NCBI GenBank assembly: GCA_946479895.1
Contig: CAMLHT010000024.1
Span: 1 to 22,870 of the forward strand
Reading direction: 5' to 3'
Origin: an uncultured Gemmatimonadota bacterium
GTDB taxonomy: Bacteria; Gemmatimonadota; Gemmatimonadetes; Gemmatimonadales; Gemmatimonadaceae
Length of the DNA: 22,870 bases
Positions within the stretch are counted from its first letter, which is position 1. Each line of letters begins with the position of its first letter. Under the pieces are notes generated by a model. That model had not been told where the DNA came from. It did no database searches and saw only the letters and a list, made by a program, of their open reading frames with translations. A program made the translations under genes and the position numbers. Positions 13,096 through 20,294 of this stretch are shown piece by piece.

Positions 13096-15210
13096 ATGCA
13101 ACTGGAATACCGTTCCGATCCGGCCGCCGCCGATCCGGGCTTTTCCGGGGTTGTCCGAGGCGCCTGCCCGCACGATTGCCCGGATACCTGCGCCATGCTG
13201 GTGACGGTCGAGAATGGCCGGGCGACCCGGGTCGCCGGCGACCCCGACCACCCGGTCACCCGTGGCTTCCTCTGCACGAAGGTCAATCGGTACGTCGAGC
13301 GCACCTACCACCCCGACCGTCTCCTCAGGCCCCTGAAGCGGGTGGGTCCCAAGGGATCCGGAGCATTCGTCGAGATCGGCTGGGACGAGGCGCTCGACAC
13401 CATCGCTGACCGCCTGACCGGGATCATCAACTCGGACCACGGGCCGCAGGCAATCCTGCCGTACTCCTATGCGGGGACGATGGGGATGATCCAGGGCGAG
13501 TCCATGGACCGGCGGTTCTTCCATCGGATCGGTGCCTCACGGCTCGACCGGACCATCTGCGCCATGGCGGGCACGGTGGGAATGCGGATGACCGTCGGGG
13601 CGAACATCGGGGCCGACCCCGAAGGAATCCCGCAGAGCGACCTGGTCCTGCTCTGGGGCACCAACACCCTGACGTCCAATCCGCATCTCTGGCCTTTCGT
13701 GCTCGAGGCGCGCGCGAACGGCGCCCGGATCGTCGCGATCGACCCCATCCGGACGCGCACGGCGGCGCAGTGCGACGAATGGATCGGGATCCGCCCGGGG
13801 ACTGACGCGGCCCTGGCGCTCGGAATCATGCACGTCCTCTTCGAGCGCGGCCTGACCGACGAGGACTACATCGCCCGGCACACCACGGGCATCGACGAGC
13901 TCCGGGCGCGTGCGGCCGAGTACACCCCCGACAAGGTTGCCCGCATCACGGGGATCCCGGCGGACACGATCGTCCGGCTCGCCGAAACGTACGGGCGATC
14001 GAAGGCGTGCTTCATCCGGATCAACTACGGCCTCCAGCGGCATGCCGGTGGCGGAATGGCGGTCCGCACCATCGCCTGCCTCCCCGCGCTCAAGGGCGAC
14101 TGGAAGCGGGCCGGCGGCGGCGTGCAGCTCTCGTCGAGCGCCAATTTCGCGTTCAATCGCGCGGCGCTCGCCCGTCCCGATCTCTCGCCCGACGTGCGGA
14201 CCATCAACATGATCCGGCTCGGCGAGGCGCTCACCCGGCCCGATGCCGGGGTCGGAGGCCCTCCGGTCAAGGCGCTGGTCGTCTATAACTCCAATCCGGC
14301 GGCGGTCGCGCCGGAACGAACCGAAGTGCTCCGCGGACTCGCCCGCGAGGACCTGTTCACCGTCGTGCTCGAGCATTTCCAGACCGACACCGCCGACTGG
14401 GCCGACATCGTCCTTCCGGCGACGACCCAGCTCGAGCACTGGGACGTTCACCTGTCCTACGGGCATCACTACGTCACCCTCAACCAGCCGTCGATCGCGC
14501 CGCTCGGCGACGCGAAGCCGAACACGGAGATCTTCCGGCTGATCGCCGGTCGCATGGGCCTCGGCGACGCGATGTTCGCCGACGACGACCTCACGATGAT
14601 CGGGCAGGCGCTGGCGACGAACGCCGAAAAGCTCCAGGGCGTCACGCTGGAGAAGCTGCGCGAGAAGGGCTGGATGCGCCTCAACGTGCCGACGCCGTAC
14701 CTCCCCTACGCCGAGGGCGGGTTTTCGACGCCGAGTGGCAAGTGCGAGTTCGTGTCGCCGCGGATGAAGGAGATGGGGCTCGATCCCGTTCCGTCCTTCA
14801 CCGCACCGTACGAGTTTCCGGATACGTCGCCCGAGCTCGCGCGGCGGTATCCCCTGACGCTCATCTCGTCGCCGGCGCACCAGTTCCTGAACTCGACGTT
14901 CGTCAACGTCGACTCGCTGCGGCGCGCGGCGCGGGAGCCGGAATGCCTGCTCCACCCCGCCGACGCCGAGCGGCGCGGCGTGGCGCCCGGTATGCGTGTG
15001 GTGGTGTACAACGATCGTGGGGCGTTCACGGCCGTCGCTCGGGTGGAAGACTCGATCCGCGAAGGCGTCGCGTGGGCGCCTTCCATCTGGTGGGGCAAGC
15101 TCGCCGCCGACGGCGCGAACGCGAACCACACCACCTCGCAGCGCGAGACGGACATGGGGCACGGACCGGTGTTCTACGACAACCTGGTCGAAGTGGGTCT
15201 GGCCGACTGA
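13096..15210 (+). CDS. Molybdopterin (Mo-bisMGD) oxidoreductase with N-terminal [4Fe-4S]
   Basis: The 704-residue protein belongs to the DMSO reductase family. The N-terminal cluster motif is C24-x3-C28-x3-C32-x27-C60 (ACPHDCPDTCAML...GFLC). Molybdopterin domains follow, with LLWGTNTLTSNPH (about 190-200) and the dinucleotide-binding C-terminal domain (HPADAERRGVAPGMRVVVYNDRG). Cys155 in DRTICAMAG lies where formate dehydrogenase has selenocysteine, so it is a likely Mo ligand. There is no Tat signal, so it is cytoplasmic. It resembles orphan YoaE/BisC-like oxidoreductases of unknown substrate; no partner subunit or Mo-cofactor gene adjoins. The ATG has GAGG 4 bases upstream. The MoxR-like gene follows after 38 bases. 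Confidence 0.9.
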   Translation: MQLEYRSDPAAADPGFSGVVRGACPHDCPDTCAMLVTVENGRATRVAGDPDHPVTRGFLCTKVNRYVERTYHPDRLLRPLKRVGPKGSGAFVEIGWDEALDTIADRLTGIINSDHGPQAILPYSYAGTMGMIQGESMDRRFFHRIGASRLDRTICAMAGTVGMRMTVGANIGADPEGIPQSDLVLLWGTNTLTSNPHLWPFVLEARANGARIVAIDPIRTRTAAQCDEWIGIRPGTDAALALGIMHVLFERGLTDEDYIARHTTGIDELRARAAEYTPDKVARITGIPADTIVRLAETYGRSKACFIRINYGLQRHAGGGMAVRTIACLPALKGDWKRAGGGVQLSSSANFAFNRAALARPDLSPDVRTINMIRLGEALTRPDAGVGGPPVKALVVYNSNPAAVAPERTEVLRGLAREDLFTVVLEHFQTDTADWADIVLPATTQLEHWDVHLSYGHHYVTLNQPSIAPLGDAKPNTEIFRLIAGRMGLGDAMFADDDLTMIGQALATNAEKLQGVTLEKLREKGWMRLNVPTPYLPYAEGGFSTPSGKCEFVSPRMKEMGLDPVPSFTAPYEFPDTSPELARRYPLTLISSPAHQFLNSTFVNVDSLRRAAREPECLLHPADAERRGVAPGMRVVVYNDRGAFTAVARVEDSIREGVAWAPSIWWGKLAADGANANHTTSQRETDMGHGPVFYDNLVEVGLAD

Positions 15211-15213
15211 GTT

Positions 15214-15243
15214 CGTCATCCTGAAGGATCTGTCCTGGAGGAG
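15214..15243 (+). promoter_or_regulatory. Repeat-like spacer with strong ribosome binding site
   Basis: CGTCATCCTGA (15214-15224) echoes the repeat ends at 3154 and 6044. TCCTGAAGGA (15219-15228) is followed by the near-copy TCCTGGAGGA (15233-15242). The second contains GGAGG, 7 bases before the GTG start of the MoxR-like gene, so the spacer supplies that gene's ribosome binding site and fixes its start at 15249. Confidence 0.5.
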
Positions 15244-15248
15244 CTGTA

Positions 15249-16712
15249 GTGACTGCATTTCCGAAGACGCTGGGCGAGCTGAAGAAATCACCCCATGGCG
15301 TGCCCGCGCGGGCGCTGCGCTCGGTGAAGGACGAGATGCGGCAGAACCTGCTGTCGAAGCTCTGCACCGAAGGACCGCTGTTCGAGGGCGTGATCGGCTA
15401 CGAGGAGACCGTCATGCCGCAGATCACCAACGCGCTGCTCTCGAAGCACAACTTCATCCTGCTCGGCCTCCGCGGCCAGGCGAAGTCGCGCATCCTCCGC
15501 TCGCTCCTCACCCTCCTCGACGACGCGGTGCCGATCGTCGCCGGGAGCGAGGTCAACGACAATCCCTTCGCGCCCATCTCGAAGTACGCCCGGACCATCA
15601 TCGCCGAGCGTGGCGACGAGACGCCGATCGACTGGATCGAGCCGGAAGACCGCTACATCGAGAAGCTCGCCACGCCGGACGTCACCATCGCCGACCTGAT
15701 CGGCGACCTCGACCCGATCAAGGCGGCGCGGGGCGGCCACCTGCTCGGCGACGAGCTGACGATTCACTACGGCATGCTCCCGCGCGCGAACCGCGGAATC
15801 TTCGCGCTGAACGAGCTCCCCGACCTCGCCGGCAAGGTGCAGGTGGGCCTCTTCAACATCATGCAGGAAGGCGACGTCCAGATCAAAGGCTATCCGGTGC
15901 GCCTGCCGCTCGACGTGCAGCTCTGCTTCACCGCGAACCCCGAGGACTACACGGCCCGCGGCAAGATCATCACGCCGCTCAAGGACCGCATCGGCAGCGA
16001 GATCATGACCCACTACCCCGAGACGGTGGAGCTCGGGATGGACATCACCCGGCAGGAAGCGTGGGCCGACCGCGCCTGGAAGCCGGTGCGGGTGCCCGAC
16101 TTCATCGCCGAAGTGATCGAGCGCGTGGCGTTCGAGGCGCGCGGCGACCGGCGGATCGACAAGCGCTCGGGCGTCTCGCAGCGCATGCCGATCACCGTGA
16201 TGGAGAACGTCATCTCCAACGCCGAGCGGCGCGCGGTGATCACCGGCGACGCCGAGGTGGTGCCGCGCATATCCGACCTCTACGCCGCGCTCCCGGCCAT
16301 CACCGGCAAGATCGAGCTGGAGTACGAGGGAGAGCTCGTCGGCGGCGCCAGCATCGCGCGCGAGCTGATCCGCCGCGCGGCCGACGCGACCTTCCAGGCC
16401 CGGGCCGGCGGCGTGAACGTGGACGACATCGTGATGTGGTTCGACGAGGGTGGCGCGCTCCAGATCGAGGATGACGCGAAGGCGGAAGGCGTCCTCAAGG
16501 CGCTCGACACGATTCCCGACCTCGTCCGCGTGGTCGACCGCGTGGGCCTGGCGCCGTCGTCCGACGCGCCCGTCGCCGTCGCGGCCTGCGAGCTGGTTCT
16601 CGAATCGCTGGTGGCCCGCCGGCGCATCTCGCGCTCCGACGGCGGCCGGTATGGCCGTGCCAATCCGGAGCCCCGCCGGCGGCCGAACCAGGATCTGTTC
16701 GGCAGCGGCTGA
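15249..16712 (+). CDS. MoxR / magnesium-chelatase-subunit-I-like AAA+ ATPase
   Basis: The 487-residue protein is an AAA+ ATPase of the MoxR/BchI clade, which uses ATP to remodel partner proteins, usually with a VWA protein. The Walker A region is GLRGQAKS (73-80), with Ala in place of the usual Gly before Lys. The Walker B end reads IFALNELPD (184-192), with Asn where Asp is usual. Sensor 1 N230 is in FTANPEDYT, and a candidate arginine finger R247 is in LKDRIGSE. A C-terminal helical region of about 170 residues follows. A VWA gene, its likely partner, begins at 21613. No bacteriochlorophyll or cobalt-chelatase genes are near, so a chelatase role is not supported. GTG start. Confidence 0.88.
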   Translation: MTAFPKTLGELKKSPHGVPARALRSVKDEMRQNLLSKLCTEGPLFEGVIGYEETVMPQITNALLSKHNFILLGLRGQAKSRILRSLLTLLDDAVPIVAGSEVNDNPFAPISKYARTIIAERGDETPIDWIEPEDRYIEKLATPDVTIADLIGDLDPIKAARGGHLLGDELTIHYGMLPRANRGIFALNELPDLAGKVQVGLFNIMQEGDVQIKGYPVRLPLDVQLCFTANPEDYTARGKIITPLKDRIGSEIMTHYPETVELGMDITRQEAWADRAWKPVRVPDFIAEVIERVAFEARGDRRIDKRSGVSQRMPITVMENVISNAERRAVITGDAEVVPRISDLYAALPAITGKIELEYEGELVGGASIARELIRRAADATFQARAGGVNVDDIVMWFDEGGALQIEDDAKAEGVLKALDTIPDLVRVVDRVGLAPSSDAPVAVAACELVLESLVARRRISRSDGGRYGRANPEPRRRPNQDLFGSG

Positions 16713-16715
16713 CCG

Positions 16716-17231
16716 GTGAAGGAGATGGCGGGCGAGCCCACGACGGTCGTGCGTGGCGCCATCGAGATCCGGCGCGCCACGCTCGACGATCTCGCCACCG
16801 TCATCGAGCTGCGCCTCGCCCTGCTGCGCGAGTACGCGGGCCATCCCGTCTACGGCCGGCTGCGACCCGACGCCGAGACCCGCGCCCGGCCCGTCTTCGA
16901 GCGGCAGATCCTCGCCGAGGACCAGGCGATCTTCCTGGCCGCGCATCGCGGCCAGATGGCCGGCATCGCCCGCTGCGCCGACACCCGGGGGTCGCCATTG
17001 CTCTTTCCCGACCGCTACTGCTACATCACCTCGGTCTACGTGAAGCCTGAACACCGCCGCCACGGCATCCTGTCCGCCCTGCTCGAGCAGGTCGAGCAGT
17101 GGTCGCGCCGGCGGGGCCTGACGGAGATGCGCCTGCACAACTCCACCCTGAACGCCGAAGCGCGCGCCGCCTGGGACCAGCTCGGGTTCGCGATCAACGA
17201 GGAAGTCCGCCTCAAGCAGATCAAGCCATAG
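16716..17231 (+). CDS. GNAT family N-acetyltransferase
   Basis: The 171-residue protein begins its GNAT domain at IEIRRATLDDLATVIELR (15-32). The core is YITSVYVKPEHRRHGILSALLEQVEQW, with the acetyl-CoA-binding motif R-R-H-G-I-L in place of the usual Q/RxxGxG/A, and it ends with NAEARAAWDQLGF, the usual late strand. It should transfer an acetyl group from acetyl-CoA to an unknown amine. It starts 3 bases after the MoxR-like stop and ends 2 bases before the next gene. The start could be the GTG at 16716 or the ATG at 16725; the GAAGGAG between them abuts the ATG too closely to serve it. Confidence 0.85.
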   Translation: MKEMAGEPTTVVRGAIEIRRATLDDLATVIELRLALLREYAGHPVYGRLRPDAETRARPVFERQILAEDQAIFLAAHRGQMAGIARCADTRGSPLLFPDRYCYITSVYVKPEHRRHGILSALLEQVEQWSRRRGLTEMRLHNSTLNAEARAAWDQLGFAINEEVRLKQIKP

Positions 17232-17233
17232 CG

Positions 17234-17890
17234 ATGCCATTCGTCACCATTTCGCGCATGTACGGATCCGGCGGCTCGGAGGTCGCCGAGAAGGTCGCGC
17301 GCGCGCTCGGCTGGACGCTGTACGACAACGAGATGGTGGACGCCATCGCCCAGCGGTCGGGCCTGAGTGCCTCGGAGGTCGCCGGCAGCGAGGAGCGCGT
17401 GCCGTCGCTCGTCGAGCGCATCAGCGGGGCCTTCACGCTCGGAACGCCGGAGGCGATGCCGGCCTTCGTCGAGGGTGGCGCGACGACGCCGGACGAGGAG
17501 ATCGTCGCCGCGACCCGGGCGATCATCGACGAGGCGGTGAAGAAGGGCCCTGCCGTCTTCGTCGGGCGGGGAGCGCAGTGCCTCCTCGCCGAGCGCGGCG
17601 ACGGGCTGAACGTCTTCTGTCACGCGCCGATGCCCGCGCTGATCCAGTACGCCGTCCGGAACCTGGGCATCTCCGCGCAGGACGCGGAGAAGAAGGTCCA
17701 GGACATGAACAGGCAGCGGGAGCAGTACGTCCAGCGGCACTGGAGCCGAAAATGGATGTCCCCGCTCAACTATCACCTCTGCATCGACACCTCGTGGTAC
17801 GGCATCGACGGGGCGGCCGAGGTGATCACGCGGGCGGTGAGGGAGCGCCTCGTGAGCGGCCGGAGCGGCGCCGACACGCGGGCTCAGTGA
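17234..17890 (+). CDS. Cytidylate-kinase-like family protein
   Basis: A 218-residue P-loop kinase-like protein. The N-terminus VTISRMYGSGGSEVAEKVARALG (4-26) is typical of the cytidylate kinase-like family (Pfam Cytidylate_kin2), with the loop GSGGSE in place of a classic GKS/T Walker A. FVGRGAQCLLAE and the late LNYHLCIDTSWYGID also fit. These proteins are distinct from the essential CMP kinase, and their substrate is usually not known. The gene starts 2 bases after the GNAT stop. Its last 7 bases overlap the end of the convergent outer-membrane protein gene, with interleaved stop codons and no room for a terminator. Confidence 0.85.
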   Translation: MPFVTISRMYGSGGSEVAEKVARALGWTLYDNEMVDAIAQRSGLSASEVAGSEERVPSLVERISGAFTLGTPEAMPAFVEGGATTPDEEIVAATRAIIDEAVKKGPAVFVGRGAQCLLAERGDGLNVFCHAPMPALIQYAVRNLGISAQDAEKKVQDMNRQREQYVQRHWSRKWMSPLNYHLCIDTSWYGIDGAAEVITRAVRERLVSGRSGADTRAQ

Positions 17891-19158
17891 ATGATGCTGC
17901 CGACTCCTGAGCCGAACCGCGGATTCACCACCGAGTTGAAGATCGAGCCGAAGGTGTAGCTGAAGCCCGCCCGCAGGTCGTAGCGGTAGTCGGTCCGCAG
18001 CGCGCGCTGCTCCAGCAGGATCTCCTCGTCCGTCGCGCCGCGCTTCGGGATCGACAGCTGGTCGTGGATCAGCGACGTGCTGGCTCCGATCTCGAACTCG
18101 AGGCCGCGAACGACCCGGAGGTTCCACTCCATGTCGAACTCCAGGCGGTTCTTGGAGAAGTCGTCGAGATAGTTCGAGGCCAGCAGCGTCGCGTTCGCGG
18201 AGCCCCACGGCTGCCGGACGTCGTAGCCCACGGTGAAAGCGTGCGCGGGGCGGGTCTCGCCGAGCCGGCCGAAGATGGTTTCCTCGCGGTATCGCATGGA
18301 GGCGATGCCGAGCGCGTACTGGAGCACGAGCTGGCGCCGGGTCGATTCCTCGTAGGGAAAGATGCTGTACTCCACCGCCGGCGCGGCAAGGACGCGCAGC
18401 CGAAGATTCTCGAACGTCGAGGAGCGCAGCGTCGTCTGGAGCCCCGCCCCCCAGTGATCCGCGAGGCTGTGGATGGCGATCGCGCCCCCGTTGTACTGCT
18501 CGCGGGTGCTCGTGACCTTGCTGCCGTCATCCAGCTCGAAGCGCGAGCGGTCGTAGTCCATCCCGACGCTGAGCCCGAGCTTGAGCGCGCGCGTGATCCG
18601 CCGCGCGTCGAAGTCGGCGTCGAGCGAGATGTCGCTCTGCCGCTGTTCACGCTCGGTCGACGCGCCGGAGCTGACCTCGAAGACCCACGCGTTCCAGCGA
18701 TCGGCGCCGGCGGACGGCGCGGTCTCGTCGTCCTCGCGCCGGGCCGCGCTCGCGACCCGGAGGACTCGACCGGCCTCGGTGCGCGCCGCGTACGGCATGA
18801 GCGCGAGCTGGACGTTTCGCGCGATCTCCATCCGGCGCGCATCCTGGGTGGCGCTCGGCTGGGTCGAGAACGTCAGGGTGTCGCGCCGGCCGGTGAACGG
18901 GCCTTCCCCGATCGCCTCGAGCATGTAGCGGCTTCCACCGGCGCCCGTTTCCTCCCTCGTGAGCAGGAGATGGACGTCGCTGTCCGCCCGATCCCGGACG
19001 AACGACACCCACGGCGTCTCGACGCGGAGGTAGTCGAAGTCGCAGAAGTGGCAGTCGAGAAACGCGCGAATGGGCTCGGCGCGCAGCACCTGGGCCGAGA
19101 GCGGCGTCGCGAGGAGCAGCAGCGCGATCGCGACCGCGGGTCGTGGCAGCAGGATCAT
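17884..19158 (-). CDS. Putative outer-membrane beta-barrel protein with N-terminal CxxC
   Basis: A 424-residue secreted protein of unknown function. A signal peptide (about 1-22, ending LSA) is followed by DCHFCDFDYLRVETPWVSFVRDRADSDVHLLLT (35-67), with C36 and C39. This block resembles, from memory, a conserved uncharacterised family in Bacteroidota and Acidobacteriota. From about residue 170 the chain shows alternating polar and aromatic strands (GLSVGMDYDRSRFELDDG, YALGIASMRYRE, NRLEFDMEWNLRVV, YDLRAGFSYTFGS), as in a transmembrane beta-barrel. Two cysteines near the start of the mature protein could form a disulfide. It lies 50 bases behind the zinc-ribbon gene, probably in the same operon. 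Confidence 0.7.
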   Translation of the reverse strand: MILLPRPAVAIALLLLATPLSAQVLRAEPIRAFLDCHFCDFDYLRVETPWVSFVRDRADSDVHLLLTREETGAGGSRYMLEAIGEGPFTGRRDTLTFSTQPSATQDARRMEIARNVQLALMPYAARTEAGRVLRVASAARREDDETAPSAGADRWNAWVFEVSSGASTEREQRQSDISLDADFDARRITRALKLGLSVGMDYDRSRFELDDGSKVTSTREQYNGGAIAIHSLADHWGAGLQTTLRSSTFENLRLRVLAAPAVEYSIFPYEESTRRQLVLQYALGIASMRYREETIFGRLGETRPAHAFTVGYDVRQPWGSANATLLASNYLDDFSKNRLEFDMEWNLRVVRGLEFEIGASTSLIHDQLSIPKRGATDEEILLEQRALRTDYRYDLRAGFSYTFGSIFNSVVNPRFGSGVGSIIH

Positions 19159-19208
19159 CGGGCAATCGTCATGATGCCCGTAGAGTTATCGACCCCGGGC
19201 CCCGTTTG

Positions 19209-20294
19209 CTACTTGTCGACGAGCTTCGCGGCGCTGAGCTGCGCGTACTGCTCGTCGACCGACTGCGGCACGAGCAGGTTGTCGGCGATCGCGGCTATCT
19301 CCTCGGCCTGCCGCCAGGCAGCCTCGAGGATCGCGAGCTCCCCTTCCATCGCCCGGCGCTCCACGTCCTCGTGCGCGGCCATCTCCATGGCGAGCAGCAT
19401 CGGCGCCGGGATCCGGTCGATGAACACCTCGGATCCGGCGAGCTCGGGCCGCCGGCTACGGCGGCGCTTCGACGCCCCCAGGCCTGCCGCGCGTCCGAAA
19501 CCCGTTCCGCTCGCGAACAGCTCGCGTGCGTCGGGCGTCTGCTCGAGATACTTCACGGCGGTGTCGATCTCGTCGCGCTTGCCACCCTTCGCGTTCACCG
19601 CGGGAAGCACGCTGCCGGCGACGCGGAAGGCATCCTCACCGCGCACGACGACCGTCGACGATGCCGAGCGCCTCAGCCCGGACGGATTGTACGGAAGCCG
19701 GATGAGCATCTCGCCGTCGTCCACGCCGAGCACGATGCGCTTGATGTCCGCGCCACGAATCACCGTCGGGCGGTCGTACCCCGGAAGGGCTACGCGCGCC
19801 CGGACGACGCGGTCGCGTGCGACCTTGAGCAGCGCGTTGGTTCCCTGCCACAGTCCCCAGCCGCCGCCCGCCACCGATCCGAAGCCCAGCAGCGGCCCGC
19901 CCACTATGACGCCCGCGACGATCACGGCTCCGCCCACCGTGTAGGACATGTAGCGCAGGCGGCGGCGGCCGAACTGATCGCCGTACCGCCAGGCCGCCAT
20001 CTCCGGCCGCTGCGGCCTGCCGATACGCACCAGCTCGAGACCCTCGCGGAGGCGCGACATCCCGATGTTGTCGGTGGACACCCGGAGGCGTGTCGAGGTG
20101 AAGAGCCGCTCACACTGCTCCACCGCCTCCCAGCGCTCCTCGATCGGCGTGAGGTTCCACCGCTCACATTTGCGGCAGACGACCCACAGCCGGCCCTGGG
20201 CCGCGTCGAACGCCAGCCGGCGCCCGACGGGAAACGACTCGAGCACCTCGTTGGTGCCGAGGTCGGAGTGACAGAACAGGCAGGTGGAATACAC
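19209..20294 (-). CDS. Zinc-ribbon membrane-anchored protein, unknown function
   Basis: The 361-residue protein opens with a zinc ribbon: C5-x2-C8 and C40-x2-C43 (CLFC...CRKC), next to FPVGRRLAFD and RWNLTPIEERWEAVEQCERLF. A hydrophobic stretch rich in Gly and Val (about 119-145) is likely a membrane hairpin or a single helix. A basic RRRSRRP patch (about 288) and a C-terminal helix rich in Glu and Ala follow. The family seems conserved in related phyla but I know no function for it. The GTG start directly follows the MFS stop codon with no gap, so it is translated with that gene. The C-terminal helix could form a coiled coil. Confidence 0.7.
   Translation of the reverse strand: MYSTCLFCHSDLGTNEVLESFPVGRRLAFDAAQGRLWVVCRKCERWNLTPIEERWEAVEQCERLFTSTRLRVSTDNIGMSRLREGLELVRIGRPQRPEMAAWRYGDQFGRRRLRYMSYTVGGAVIVAGVIVGGPLLGFGSVAGGGWGLWQGTNALLKVARDRVVRARVALPGYDRPTVIRGADIKRIVLGVDDGEMLIRLPYNPSGLRRSASSTVVVRGEDAFRVAGSVLPAVNAKGGKRDEIDTAVKYLEQTPDARELFASGTGFGRAAGLGASKRRRSRRPELAGSEVFIDRIPAPMLLAMEMAAHEDVERRAMEGELAILEAAWRQAEEIAAIADNLLVPQSVDEQYAQLSAAKLVDK

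Noticed and set aside
13537..15291. 584-codon minus-strand ORF opposite the Mo-oxidoreductase
   Set aside because: Third-position GC bias leaves the opposite frame open; no recognisable motif.
15249..16712. Magnesium chelatase subunit for bacteriochlorophyll synthesis
   Set aside because: Some Gemmatimonadota are phototrophic, but no bch, puf or cobN-type genes are near, and the protein is longer than BchI with altered Walker motifs.
15288..17240. 650-codon minus-strand ORF opposite the MoxR-like and GNAT genes
   Set aside because: The plus-strand genes have clear motifs and tight spacing; the antisense product is compositionally biased with no domain.
19159..19180. 6-bp hairpin just before the outer-membrane protein start as a riboswitch
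   Set aside because: The stem is short and the gene is probably co-transcribed from upstream; no known riboswitch features.
18064..19944. 626-codon plus-strand ORF across the outer-membrane and zinc-ribbon genes
   Set aside because: It bridges two well-supported minus-strand genes and the gap between them; the translation is biased and without motifs.
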